Shown: positions 22,034 through 33,751, numbered from the stretch's first letter. The stretch is DNA of 64,000 nucleotides from Nilaparvata lugens (GCF_014356525.2 NC_052511.1:33858687-33922686), one strand, 5' to 3'. Translations and numbers: made by a program. The notes: generated from the sequence alone by a model not told the origin.

Positions 22034-22035
22034 TT

Positions 22036-23223
22036 TTGTATTGTCAGATTGTTGAGTTTTTTGAAAATAACTCATTGTTCTCCGATAGTCAATTTGGGTT
22101 CAGACCTAATAGAAGCACAAATACAGCTATATCTGAATTCATGGAAAACTGTATCTATTCTATTGATGAGAAGTGTAATCTACTAGGCAGCTTCTATGAC
22201 ATGAGCCGAGCTTTTGATACAATATCTCATCCCATCTTATTACAAAAGCTCAAATTCTATGGTTTTGATGACATGTCAACCAATTTAATTGCCTCTTACT
22301 TGAGTGATAGATTCCAATCTGTTTTTTATGATGGCTGTTTTTCTAATTATTTAAAAGTGTTATCAGGTGTTCCACAGGGTTCCACACTAGGTCCTATCCT
22401 CTTCATTATATATGTTAATGATCTTCCTGCAGCAATCAGTTGTAAAAATGTAAAACCATTTATGTTTGCTGATGATTTAGCTGTTCAAATAAAAAAAAAT
22501 GGTCTTTCTGGTAGCTTACATACGGTTAATGAAATAATTGAAGATTGGACAGCTTCTAATTCATTGTGTCTTAATAAGGAAAAAACTCAACTTTTGGAAT
22601 TTGGATTTAGATTGCAACCTGACAATGCAAAGTTTCTCGGTATTGCAGTTCAAAGCAATTTAAAATGGGGCTTACACATCAAAATATTATGTGGCAAACT
22701 GTCGAAGGGAATTTTTATGTTAAATAGATTAAAGTTCATTGTTGATAAGAGTGTTTTAATTTCAGTGTATTTTGCTTATCTTCATTCCCATTTGTATTAT
22801 GATGTTGTTGCCTGGGGTAATGATACGAATGTAAATAAACTATTTGTGTTACAGAAACGAGCAGTAAGGGTCATTGCTAATGTGAATAGCCGTTTTCACT
22901 GTGTAGATTTATTTAAAAAATTCAAGATTTTGACAGTACCAGCTATTTACATTCTTGAATGTCTTATGTATGTAAAAATTAATTTAGCAAGTATTTCTGT
23001 AAATAGCAACGTTCACAATCATTACACTAGAAATTCTGAATCGCTTAGAGTGAACCAGTGCAATTATGCAAATACATTGAACTGTTTTAAGGAGTTCGGT
23101 ATAAGAGCTTATAATAAGCTTCCTGCACATTTAAAAGAGCTAGAAGTTGGTAATTTTAAAAGAGCCATGAAAAAGATGTTAATAGAAATATGTCCATATA
23201 GAAAAGAGGAGTTTCTAATTTGA
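22036..23223 (+). pseudogene. LINE reverse transcriptase and C-terminal domain
   Basis: 395 open codons. Motif A is LGSFYDMSRAFDTISH, motif B VLSGVPQGSTLGPILFII and motif C KPFMFADDLAV (FADD). All three catalytic Asp are present. The thumb and tail follow: FLGIAVQSNLKWGLH, VVAWGNDTNVNKLFVLQKRA and FGIRAYNKLPAHLKEL near the end. The RT part looks recently open, but the whole protein is broken by the upstream frameshift and lacks its endonuclease. Confidence 0.88.
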
Positions 23224-23380
23224 GGGTATTTTGTTTGATGTTTGTATGCTTGTGTTTGAATTTTTATTTCTATGAATGTAAATACTTTTTATTTACCATG
23301 TTAAATTTATTATGACGATGCTATGCATTTGTATATAAATGTTTTTTGCAATAAAGAAATCTTGAATCTTGAATCTTGAG

Positions 23381-23786
23381 ATACTAAAGATAATATGTAG
23401 CCTAATGTTACAAAGATTCTTGTGAGTCCAGATTGGAGAATAGACTTAAGAACAAATTGATTGAGGCTGTTAAAATTGAAATGATTAACTAGAGTTTGTA
23501 AAAAAAGGCTTGGAATTGCCAAACGTTAATATTCATGATAAAAATTCTTACAAATCCAAACAAGGGAATGGAACTAAGAACCAAAATAATTGAAGCTGAT
23601 AATTGTAATTGTTCTGAACAAAGCTCAGGCTAGAGCTACTAGAGGACTGTAATTTACTATTCAAATTATCAAATTCAAACAAGGAGCAAAATTTAATCTT
23701 CAATTTGAGCCAGGTTATTGGTACAGCTAAACTCTGCATTAATGAACAATAAAAAGAGCAAAAACTCACCAGATTTAATCCAATTT
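23381..23786. other. Between LINE tail and BEL LTR, nothing recognised
   Basis: AT-rich flank. Two blocks near 23,395 and 23,545 share an (attcttgtgagtcca / attcttacaaatcca)-(ggaatag / ggaatgg)-(aagaacNaaNttgattgaggctg) pattern, an old duplication of about 145 bp. Confidence 0.45.
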
Positions 23787-24264
23787 TGTCTACTTGCCCT
23801 TCGAAGCCTTTATTAGGTGTTTTGGTCAGATTTGAGGTGGGAAGAAATCTGGGAAAAAGATAGGTTTTTGCTTCCAGGCTGTTTTTTCACGTTCAACTTG
23901 CAGGCTGGTTCTGTACTATGTTTGAACGAAGCTCAAACTGATTCTTTATAAATTCAAAACTGATGCAAATTAATTCAATTTAACACTATTTACGCTGTTA
24001 TATTTATAATTCACACACACGACACTTAAACAATCAATTACTAGAAATTTCCGATGGAAATTACATGACAAAATACAAATTTGCTCTTGCACAAGACGAC
24101 GGGCTGATAAATCAAGAACAACGACTGAACAAGAATGACTCGGGCTTTTTTCTCCTCGACAAACCAAACAGCTGGACGATCGACACTAGCGCACAAGCCT
24201 GCTACGGGCAGAACTGTAGTCTGGGATTTGGCGCTAGAATTCAAAAAATGCTCTGGCCAGACCA
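23787..24264 (-). repeat. Candidate 3' LTR of BEL element 1
   Basis: On the minus strand a purine tract, gaggcggggg, precedes tggtctggcc at 24,264. The unit ends caagtagaca at 23,787, giving TG...CA ends. AATAAA lies about 25 bases before its end, as in the R/U5 region of LTRs. No second copy was found, so the bounds are inferred. Confidence 0.45.
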
Positions 24265-24419
24265 TACCCCCGCCTCTGAAAAACTATTTTTCAGCCAAGT
24301 TACAAAAACTGAAAAACCAAAGAAAGGAAAAAAAATCCAGACATGCCGAAGAAGAACAAAAAAAAAAACACCAACACAAAAAAAAAACAACACAAAGAAA
24401 AAATGCAACAAGCACAACA

Positions 24420-24751
24420 ACTATTGAGTTGGGAGTGGATACAGTTTTGTAACTGGTCTTTTATAAATACCAGTTTTTAGGCGAACACTTGCCACTCAAA
24501 CCTCGCCGTCACTTCCCGGAAACACCTGTTCGATGACAACCCAGTGGCCACTGCAATGGAGGTGTGTTTGGTTGGTCCACTACCACAACCGTTCCCACAC
24601 CGATAGAAGTGGGTGATTTCAACCATTTTTTACGACTTTGGAGTTCGTGCAGGTACTCTCTTCTCCATCGGTTCCAGAACGATTGAATGAGTTGACCAAT
24701 CAATTCATACCTGGTGAGACGATTCACAGGGACACTGTCCACGTCCCGCAT
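24420..24751 (-). pseudogene. BEL pol C-terminus (DUF5641-like), out of frame
   Basis: Reads DSVPVNRLTRYELIGQLIQS, WRREYLHELQSRKKWL and GVGTVVVVDQPNTPPLQWPL. After a frame change it continues VIEQVFPGSDGEV, an in-frame stop, and TGIYKRPVTKLYPLP. This is the conserved tail after the integrase in BEL/Pao pol. It starts in a different frame from the RT-RNase H ORF, which overlaps it at 24,705-24,751, marking the deletion junction. Confidence 0.8.
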
Positions 24752-27194
24752 GGGACAAACGACTGCCGACGCGAATCACACCTTTATCAATGAATGGAGA
24801 CAGGCGATGAAGGCGCATAGAACAATCTTCTCCCTTCTCCAATTGCACAAATTCAGATGAAAAATGTATCTTCTGCACCACTTTACATAGATACCTCTCA
24901 GCAACATCGAAATCTGATTCCTCTGATTGGGGTAAGATTCGTAAGAATTTGAGAACAAGAATTACAATTCTCAAAAGACGACCATAATCCGAACAACGAC
25001 CAATCAATGAATATACTGCATTGCTGTTACAATCAGGAGATTTTGTGACTGTCAACACTGATGGTTTTTTCGCCTCCGGTGGATCCACGATCTCTTCCAT
25101 TTGAGTTCGGACGGGCCAATCGCATTCGTCCTCTGCTAACCATGATGGACCTGAGAGCCACAACGGAAAGTTCACAAGCTCAACTGGTGATAAACCTCTA
25201 GACAAACAGTCAGCGGGATTTTCAATTCCGGCAACATGCATCCACTCCTGTATACAAGAATCCTGTATTTTTGCGACGCGATTACCAACAAAAGTTTGCC
25301 ATTTTGCGGATGGAGCATTAATCCAACACAAGGTGACTGTCGAATCAGAGAGTGCGACAATACGAGACACATGACAACGTTCACTAATAATAGTGACTAC
25401 TGAATTCATGAGTTCTGCCAACAAGAGTGCCGCACACAACTCCAAACGAGGTATTGAAACAACTTTAGATGGTGCTACCTTGGACTTGGAACACAATAAT
25501 ACAACTCTTGACTCCTCGCTCTCCTTCTGCGACTTCACATAGATAACTGCACCATAACCCGACATTGATGCGTCACAAAAACCAATCAAACTGATGTGAG
25601 AATCCTGAAACAAACCAACGTGACGTGGAACAGCAAATTTTAATAATAGAGGCAACTCTTTTTGACAATTCTCCCAAAGAGTGCATATAGACTCAGGCGG
25701 CTTCTCGTCCCAATCCACTCCTAATTTCCACAGTTTCTGGACAAGACACTTGAGAAATACTGTAAACGGTGACAAGAGACCAAGAGGATCATAGATACGA
25801 GCCATCACTGACAGAATAGAACGCTTAGTAGCGACGACCTCACCACACTTGACGGAAAACTGAAACAGATCAGTACTAGGTTGCCAATTCAATCCCAAGA
25901 TAGCCAAGGAGTTGTCTGCTTCGAAATCCTTGTACGAAAACGATTTCTCTTCCTCCGAGAATTTCTCCAGCATTGATGGTGAATTTGACGTCCACTTTGT
26001 GAGCGAGAAACCTCCTCCCTCAAACAGCTGCTTGGACTGATGATACAGCTCCGCGGCCTCTGACTCTGTGGCGACAGATGTGACTAAGTCGTCCATGAAC
26101 ATGTCTCTTGGTATTCTCGCCTTGGCTGCTGGAAAACGATTTCCATCCTCCTCTACAAGCTGGTGGACGGTGCGAAGTGCCAAATATGGAGAGCTTGAAA
26201 CACCAAAAACAACACAATTGAGCTGATAAATTTCGATCGGATCCTCCGGCGAAAATCTCCACAATACATGCTGATAACGACGGCAGGAATCCTCCACTAA
26301 TATCTGTCGATACATTTGTTTAATGTCGGCAGTTAGTGCGATTGGGAACAAACGAAAATTAACTAACAAAACAAAAATGTCAGTCTGCAATTTGGGACCA
26401 GAATGAAGAACCTGGTTCAATGACAAACCCGATGATGTTCTGGAACCAGCATCAAATACAATTCGGATGGGCGTGGTAGTGCTGCTTGCTTTCACGATGG
26501 CGTGATGCGGTATGTAGTAACCACCTCGGTCTGTCTGATCTGCTACAAACGACATGTGACCCTGACGCAGGTAATCAATCAATATTTCATGATATGAAAT
26601 ACAAGTATTGCTGTCATGCTCTAGTCGTCTCTCCAAACTCAGCAGTCGGCGTTCGGCGACAGCATACGAATCTCCCAAGCTGCTGGGCGGCTCTGCAAAT
26701 GACAAGGCAACAACAAAACGACCAGAATTCACACGATGTACAGACTTCCGAAAATTTACCTCACACTCCAACTCGTCTGGTTTCAGTTGACAGCTTGGTG
26801 CAGGGCACGATTCCAACTCCCAAAAACGTTCCACAAAACTATCCAATGATGGACTACAGATGGCTGTAAAACAATTCGACACATTCTTTGTTGAAGTGAG
26901 AATCGGCGCTCTCCCCATCAGAATGTGACCAAAGACACTATTAACAGTCATCAATTCATGCGATTCACCTATACTAGGACTCCCACGTAGCAAGTGAGGA
27001 ACTAACTCCGCACCAATGATGCCATCTATTCTACTAGGAAGGTAGAATTTGTCGTCAGCCAGTGTGAGATTTTCAAGATGATGAAGTTTGGATCTGTCGA
27101 TTTCACAAGAAGGCAACTTGTCGATGATTCTATCTACCACTGTGGCATCCATCGAAAACTTGACAGTAGGATCCAACTTCGACTGAATCGACAC
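24705..27194 (-). pseudogene. BEL element 1 pol: RT and RNase H
   Basis: 829 open codons. RT: RIVFDAGSRTSSGLSLNQVL, motif A LTADIKQMYRQILVED, motif C DMFMDDLVTSV. RNase H: LIGFCDASMSGYGAVIYVKS, SIPRLELCAALLLAELM, IVALSDSTVTLCWINA and GIENPADCLSRGL, with the acidic residues visible. Then the integrase zinc region begins (KGVIRVGSRLSHAG) and is cut off. It is in the same frame as gag-protease, separated by one TGA at 27,207-27,209. In an active element it would copy RNA to cDNA in the particle; without an integrase core this copy could move only with help. Confidence 0.88.
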
Positions 27195-27209
27195 ACAAGT
27201 ACGACCTCA

Positions 27210-28712
27210 AACTTCACTAGTACCACCACCGAATCCACGAACAACGGTTTTCATGGGCTGGAATGGTAGTCTCAAACGCCGACACAATTTGGCTGTAACA
27301 AAATGACACTGACTCCCGGTGTCAATCAAGAAACGAACATCACAAAGCTGACCATTACAATCTCGAATATGTGCAGTGACGGTCGACAACACAACGGTCG
27401 AATTTTCTACATCACTGGATGTAGAACAACAACTAATAGGTGATGTGCCACCTGCCTTGGAGTTCGACGAGGACGCAACACCTTCATTGGAACTTGATCT
27501 GGAAAAGTGCAATAAAGAATGATGAGATTCTCGACATTGAGCACACTGAGTTTTACTACGACAATTTTTACTCAAATGATCCACATCAAGACAACGAAAA
27601 CAACAAAACTTTCCTTTAATCAAACAATAACGATCCCAAGGAGTCATTTTCAAGATACTAGCACAATCTACTAACCGATGACCCGGTTTTGAGCACTTCA
27701 GACAATTGGGATTTTTACTAGATGCATTGTTAGATGAATCATTGGATTGAACCACAAACACCTTTGATTTATTATCTTTTTTGTGCTTCATATTAAACGA
27801 TTCAGTCTGTTTCTCATCAGAAGGAAGAGTCTTAATTTGCTTTTCAATGAATTTGACATAATCGGCATAAGTTGGCATAGCCTTGTCACGTACGGCCGAT
27901 TCAAAATTTCTACGAGAACTTGGATCCAGCAATCTCAAGCCATGATAGAGGAATATCGAGTCTGACAAATCAGTGAGTCGCAATCTCTTCACTGCATTGA
28001 TGGAACTGCAAAACCCATCCAAAATCGCAATACAACCTGCCTTTGATTCTGATTTTATTGGACGAAATTCAAAAATTTGTTTGAAATAGGCATCGACTTG
28101 CGCTCGTGGATCGTTATAGCGGGTCAATAATGCCTGCCAAATTATTAGATAATTATTAGCCAATGGTGGCAAATGATGACAAATATTTGCTGCTTGTCCA
28201 GTAAGTCTACTTACAAGATATTGGACCTTCTGCTGATCGTTCAAACTCTTGTTGTCATGTACCAATGCCTTAAATAATTCATAAAACACCGACCATTGAG
28301 TCTGGTTCCCATCAAATTTTGGAAGGTCGATTTTGGGCAGTACTGACTCGGACACGACCGGCTGTGCACTAGCTGCTGGAGCTGCCGAAGATTGAGCAAT
28401 AGCATCAGTGGCCTCTTTCTGTTTGATAGTGTTAGCCGCTACTTCAATATACTGAAACAGATCTAGATGTGAGTCATTGAATGCTACAACATGGTCTTTA
28501 TTCAACTCAAGTTCCAACTCATTAACCACTAATTCTGTCTTTTCATAATCCGAAATGGTCTGAGACACCCGAGGATACAACACTAAAAATTGCTCAGCAA
28601 CTTTTGGATCAGAGACATTTTTAGACAGGTCATAAATTTTTTGCAATCTGGCATACAATTGTTCCAGTTTAGCGCGATGAACCCTGATTTGTTTCTGTAA
28701 TTTTTCCTCCAT
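27210..28712 (-). pseudogene. BEL element 1 gag and protease
   Basis: The likely start is the Met of MEEKLQKQIRVHRAKLEQLY at 28,712; an upstream in-frame Met at 28,784 adds a hydrophobic leader I consider untranslated. Capsid: LPKIDLPKFDGNQTQWSVFY, the BEL gag signature. Zinc knuckles: CLKCSKPGHRLVDC, CFRCLDVDHLSKNC and CAQCRESHHSLLH. Protease: VRFLIDTGSQCHFVTAKLC (DTG active site). The frame ends at a lone TGA (27,207-27,209) within the protease C-terminal part, then continues in the same frame as pol. It could be a null mutation or a readthrough stop. Confidence 0.88.
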
Positions 28713-28784
28713 CCTGAACTCATACACAAAACAATTCAGCCCCGACAATACAAAACAACAGACAAAAAACAAGAATGAGTTCAA

Positions 28785-29084
28785 AACTAAATGGAAGGGA
28801 GAATCACGACTAGTAAGTTATCAAAGTTAAACTTTGATTATCAATTCACAAGACAAGTTACTGCTGAAGACAAAACTATATGATTAGATAATGTTCTTCC
28901 AAAAACTCACAAACAAATGATAACTTGTTGAATTGAACAAACAAAATCATGCAGGTGATTAACCTTCACTAACATGTACAATACAAAATGGACAATACAA
29001 AATCCAACAAACAAATTCCTGAGAAAAGAGCACAATGAGCCTAGTTTCAGGAAAATTACAATTTTAACTGAAATAAATTTAATT
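28785..29084. other. Gap between the two BEL elements
   Basis: AT-rich, 300 bp. It should hold the 5' leader of BEL 1, but no LTR matching 23,787-24,264 is seen. Confidence 0.4.
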
Positions 29085-31412
29085 TCAGACAAATACAAAT
29101 TGACAAGAAACCTTGCTCCTGATATGAAGTGGTACTTGAGTGTTTTCAGAATGAATCAAATCCAAGAACTCAGGAGAATTACTGCTCCATTTATTCAACT
29201 TGATATAAGCACAGTTTAGAAGATCACAAAGTTGTGATTTTATTTCACAGATTTCTTCCAACGAATTAGCACCTGTGAGAAAATCGTTGTGATATATATC
29301 ATCACGAATAGCTGCTGCTGCCAATGGATATTTATCTCCTTCATCTTTCGCCAGTTGAATGAGAGAACGTTGAGCAAGAAAACCAGACAGTTTCAAACCA
29401 TATGTGATTGTTTTGAGCTCATAAACGACAATATCATCGGAAGGATCTTCACGAAACAATATGTGAAGGAAAGAACGATCCTCTTCATCAACGAGGATAG
29501 CACGATACATTTTCGTAACATCACACGTGAATAATACGAATGAGTGAAGTCTGAATCTAGTTAACACATCACATATTTCATTTAACAATTTTGGACCTGA
29601 ATGAAGAACTTGATTCAACGAAATGTGACTCTTTTTAGCAGACCCATCAAATACAACACAAACCTTTGTTGTAGGTGATGACGGATTGAATACATAAAAA
29701 TAAGGAATAAAATATTTACCTGGTTTTTTAGCAACTTCCATATGATCCAAAAGAAGATACTCTTCCATAAATGATACGCAATCAGATTTCAAACGAGCAT
29801 CACGCTGCATATGACACTCCAACGACAGAAAACGATTTAAAGCAACATCATGAGATTCATGAAACTTGAGTTGATTAGTGTCAACTTTGAAAGGGAGACG
29901 AACAACATATCTTCCTTCAGTATCATGCGTGTGAGTTTCAGCAAAATGTTTCTCACAAAACTCATCATCGGGACTAGGAAATTTATGATTAGGAATTTCT
30001 TCACTTTCCCAAAACTTATGAACCAAATTATTCAAAGAGTTCTCAGAGGTGGGACACATCATTAATGCAGTCAATGACTGATTAAGAAGACCGGAATGGT
30101 TTGGAAATTCACCCAAAATAATGTCACCAAACACGGTAGGAATCACGCAAAACGAACACTCTTCACTAGATGAGACTTGACTATGATGACGTAATATTTT
30201 GTTGAATAACTGACATCCCAATAGAAGATCAACGGAACGTTGTTCATAGAACACAGGATCAGCAAGGTTGAATTTTTTCAACTCATTTTGCACTTTCGAA
30301 CTGAGATAAATAGGGGGCAATGAACCAACTATTTTATCAATCACGTAAGCCTCAGCTTCTAAACGAGGGTGATTTGAGCCCTTAGGTTTCAACAAACATT
30401 TCACAACACCAGAAGAATTCCCTACACTCGAGGAATTCAAACCAGAGAAATTTTGTTGACAATCATGAACAGATAAACCAAGTTTCATAACAAGATCTTT
30501 TGTGATGAAATTGGCAGTACTACCAGAATCAATCATTAAACAAACACCAATAAACGAACCAGATGAATTTTCAATAACTTCTTGAGCAGTACCTAGAACA
30601 ACACTCGTTTTAGGAATTAAACTAACAATTGATGACTTATCAATAACATTATCAGTGATACCACAATGCTTAGAAGAATTTGAATTCTCAACAACATTCA
30701 TAGTGCTATCAGTTTGAGTGATCGAATCAACGGATTTCGATTTCAAAGCAACTTTAGAGATGTTATCAGTAGACTTCTGATAACGGCTATTATCACTACT
30801 ATGAGGATAATGAAGTAATTTATTATGCATACGACCACAATAACACAACGATTTAGACTTGCATTGGTTTACAGCGTGAAATTTGGAGAAACAATTGAAA
30901 CAGACTCTTAATGATTTAATAAATTCATTCCTAGCTTTTGGATCTCTTTTCAAGAAAGCAGGACATTTGAATAACGAATGATTCGTTGAGTTGCAAAATG
31001 AGCATTTTGTTTCAGCACTATAATTCAATTCACAAGTAACTAAGCTGCTTTTATTTCGAACACTGTTATCAGCCTGAGTAGATAAGACAACCTTTTTCTG
31101 AAAAGACTTATTTTTCGGCTTTTCGATAGATTTTTGTTCATTAACAGATGGCACATCAGATGCAGATAATTGATAAGATCCAACTCTCTTATTCACGAAA
31201 TCAATCAACTGTTGACAAGAAGGAAAGCTCTTATCAGCTACCTCGAGCTCAACCGATTCAGGTGATATTTTGTCTAATTGACGAATAGCTAATGAGTACA
31301 AGATATAATCAGCCAAATCAGGAACTTTCAAAGATTTCAGAGTGGTAATACTATCACCTACTTTAACAAGAAAATCTTGAAGCGAGACCGCTAAATAATG
31401 AAGAAAGACCAC
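29085..31412 (-). pseudogene. BEL/Pao retrotransposon 2, truncated gag-pol, RT site lost
   Basis: 775 open codons of a different BEL family. The gag C-terminal part has zinc knuckles CSFCNSTNHSLFKC and CFNCFSKFHAVNQC. Protease: GVCLMIDSGSTANFITKDL (DSG). RT: VVFDGSAKKSHISLNQVLHS, motif A FTCDVTKMYRAILVDE. At motif C the sequence is DIYHNDFLTGA, where BEL elements have YVDD, so one catalytic Asp is replaced by Asn. The frame ends soon after; RNase H, integrase and LTRs are absent. Gag is also cut at its N-terminus at 31,412. Confidence 0.85.
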
Positions 31413-31466
31413 TTAATTACTCTATAATAGTGCCAGCCTACACTTAGTTTTGTTCATTCGCTTATC

Positions 31467-31742
31467 ATGGATCCGAGAAAGTGGTTGACTGCTGACAACG
31501 AGTTGGAAGTGAGGTTAAAAAACTGTATTGATTGGTATGATGAGTGTGAAAGTGCAATTAGGAAACCAACTCGTGAAAATTATAGTTTGGCGAAACAATT
31601 AAAAGACATTTTTCTAAGCATGGTTAATTTAAATGACATAAGAGACTATCTATGTTATTATCGTCCTCATAATTTGTGTATAGATAAGTTAATTAAAATT
31701 GAAGATGAAATTATGAATAGTTGTGGTGAAATGTGTAAATAA
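31467..31742 (+). CDS. Small ORF, 91 aa, unknown
   Basis: Begins MDPRKWLTADNELEVRLKNC and ends IMNSCGEMCK. Predicted mostly helical, charged, with five Cys, no signal peptide and no membrane segment. A TATA-like tctataatag lies about 50 bases upstream and aagttttgttcattcg just before the start. It is not similar to any transposon protein I know. It stands between a dead BEL element and a second unexplained ORF in the same orientation. It could be an orphan host gene, a fragment of an integrated virus, or chance. Confidence 0.35.
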   Translation: MDPRKWLTADNELEVRLKNCIDWYDECESAIRKPTRENYSLAKQLKDIFLSMVNLNDIRDYLCYYRPHNLCIDKLIKIEDEIMNSCGEMCK

Positions 31743-31930
31743 ACTTTTTCTGTGTTCAAATGATTTTTCATTCCAATATTCCCACTCACTTTTTAGTTTA
31801 GTACTCGCTCAGAGCTAGACGTGTCAACAGCAACGTGTGTGGTGTGATCTTTTTTATACAGCCGAGACACGACTGTCTTCAAGTTGTAGGTACAACACGT
31901 GCATATTGTTAATTTATAGAACAGACACAC

Positions 31931-32272
31931 ATGTCAAACATCTGGGAAGCCATTAACATGCAGTGTTATGGTTTTTCAAAATTCAAAAAATTAACTCGTC
32001 TCTTGATGGGAATTTCATTTAACGAATTTGATTCAATTGCGAAGAATATTAAATTTTCAACAGGATGTCAAGATGTTGATTTACCGTTAACAAAAACAGA
32101 AAATGTACACTTTCCAATTTTATCTGAAATATTCGAATTGCTCTCTATACTATACTAGCAGCCATCTACATTATGATTGTACAAATGATTCAGCATTATC
32201 TGTTGTTAAAAATTCCGATGAACTTTGGAAATGCTTGTATGATATTGCAGATAAAAAATGTAAAAGAACTTA
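31931..32272 (+). pseudogene. Small ORF 2, 75 aa plus a frameshifted extension, unknown
   Basis: Starts MSNIWEAINMQCYGFSKFKK and runs to a stop at 32,158. One base over, the sequence stays open from about 32,157 as SSHLHYDCTNDSALSVVKNS to KCKRT and a stop near 32,272, so it may be one protein of about 113 residues with a one-base frameshift. A tttttatacag box lies about 75 bases upstream. No family is recognised. It sits between the 91-aa ORF and two minisatellites. Confidence 0.3.
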
Positions 32273-32289
32273 GATCATTGACCTCTCTC

Positions 32290-32622
32290 TCTGGATTCAC
32301 TTTAATATGACAGTATAGACTTGAGAGAAGGAATCACTTTAATATGACAGTATAGATGTAGAGTGATAGGGAATTTCTCAATTCACTTTAATCTGTCAGT
32401 ATAGATGTAGAGTGATAGGGAATTTTTCAATTCACTTCAATCTGTCAGTATAGATGTAGAGAGAAGGATTCACTTCAATCTGTCAGTATAGCATTAGATG
32501 TAGAGTGAAGGATTCACTTTAATCTGACAGTATAGCATTAGATGTAGAGTGAAGGATTCACTTTAATCTGACAGTATAGCATTAGAGAAAAGGATTCACT
32601 TCAATCTGTCAGCAAGGGAATT
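32290..32622 (+). repeat. Minisatellite, ~8 units with a 21-bp core
   Basis: The core tcactttaatctgacagta, or its t-to-c and a-to-t variants, occurs at about 32,299, 32,327, 32,380, 32,433, 32,470, 32,514, 32,559 and 32,597. Spacing is irregular, 28 to 53 bp. The linkers share tagatgtagagtga. Confidence 0.9.
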
Positions 32623-32629
32623 TTTTCCC

Positions 32630-33090
32630 CCTCAAAGGGAAATTTTTTTTTCCCTCACTTTCTCCATCCCCTCATCTATACTGGGCAAGGGGAAGGGGTT
32701 AGAGAGAGAGAGAGAGTGAGAAAGATATCTCTCTCTCTTTTCATCCCCCTCATCTCCACAGGGCAAGGGGAAGGGAAATCTATTTTTAGAAAGAGAGAGA
32801 GAGAGATATCTTTCTCTCTTTTCATCCCCCTCATCACCACTGTGCAAGGGAAAGGGGTTAGAGAGAGAGAGAAAGATATATCTCTCTCTTTTCATCCCCC
32901 TCATCTCCACTGGGCAAGGGGAAGGGGTTAGAGAGAGAGAGAGAAAGATATATCTCTCTCTTTTCATCCCCCCATCACCACTGGGCAAGGGGAAGGGGCT
33001 AGAGAGAGAGAGAAAGATATATCTCTCTCTTTTCATCCCCCTCATCTCCACTGGGCAAGGGGAAGGGAAATCTATTTTTAGAACACCCCC
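32630..33090. repeat. GA-rich minisatellite, ~6 units of 70-80 bp
   Basis: Each unit carries gggcaaggggaagggg, a gagagagagaaagatat / atatctctctctttt palindrome and catccccctcatctccact. Units begin near 32,682, 32,761, 32,842, 32,912, 32,983 and 33,053. A GC-rich tail follows to about 33,150. The 183-codon frame on the minus strand only reflects the repeat. Confidence 0.9.
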
Positions 33091-33183
33091 CACTCTGCGG
33101 GCGGGGGGAAGGGGCGGCGGGATGGACGAGAGGAGGGAGGGGGTTTTGGAGCAAAAAAGTGCGTTTGAACTCTTAAATCCCAT

Positions 33184-33751
33184 CTACTGATCTAACAAAT
33201 AATTATTAATCTCAAATCGTCCTTTCCTGTTTCCAAGTAGATTTCAACAAAGGTGAATTAACATTTCAATATACAGAACTCTTATACTGACAGATTACAA
33301 TTTCTATGAGAGTTACAAGGTTCTGTTGAAATTAACACTACAATAGAACATTACTCCATCATTTTCAATGTATAATCTTATATTGTTATAGTTATAAGAT
33401 TGTTATTCTTAGTTTGCAACACAATAGAAATAGAATAAAGTTAGAAATAAATGTATGAATAGGTAAATACATAAACAAATAGGTAGATTAATGAAAGTAT
33501 TGAAGTAATTCCATTTTAGTAGCCTATTCAGTATTTTTCCTGAATTAACAATAGTCTATTACTTGATTCAGCATTGCAATCACTTTGAATCCCGAAAATG
33601 AAAATACTGTAGTCAATTTGTAAAATAAAATGAATTTCATCAACATTTTGTAAAACAATAGAAATAGAATACTGGTACTGTGAGATAATATACTGGAGAT
33701 AATTATAATGAAGCAATATAATAGAGATAAAAATTGAAATGACAATGTGAA
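33184..33751. other. AT-rich 3' flank of the recombinase-like gene
   Basis: No element or coding frame recognised. Confidence 0.5.

Larger units (their letters stand above)
21530..23380 (+). mobile_element. LINE with RT, missing endonuclease, (TTGAATC)n tail
   Basis: A non-LTR element on the plus strand. Coding starts in the linker before the RT (21,530), has a one-base frameshift near 22,000, and runs through RT and C-terminal domain to TGA at 23,221-23,223. The 3' end is a short tandem tail, cttgaatcttgaatcttgag, at 23,360-23,380, typical of CR1-like clades. No endonuclease domain is seen upstream, so the copy is truncated or deleted at its 5' side. Confidence 0.85.
23787..28784 (-). mobile_element. 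BEL/Pao retrotransposon 1, integrase core deleted
   Basis: A minus-strand LTR retrotransposon. Gag with three zinc knuckles and an aspartic protease (28,712-27,210) is followed by RT, RNase H and the start of the integrase zinc region (27,194-about 24,750), then directly by the DUF5641-like C-terminus (24,751-about 24,420) and a candidate 3' LTR (24,264-23,787). The catalytic DDE core of the integrase is absent. I could not find a matching 5' LTR upstream of gag. Confidence 0.88.

Noticed and set aside
24065..24452. Plus-strand frames of 105-120 codons with Lys/Thr-rich ends
   Set aside because: They lie across the BEL LTR and the pol end on the opposite strand; the A-rich tail explains the Lys and Thr content.
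32290..33090. CRISPR-like array
   Set aside because: Repeat cores are separated by similar, not unique, spacers and the host is an animal; it is a minisatellite.
32632..33183. 183-codon minus-strand frame
   Set aside because: Translation of the GA-rich minisatellite; no codon structure other than the repeat.
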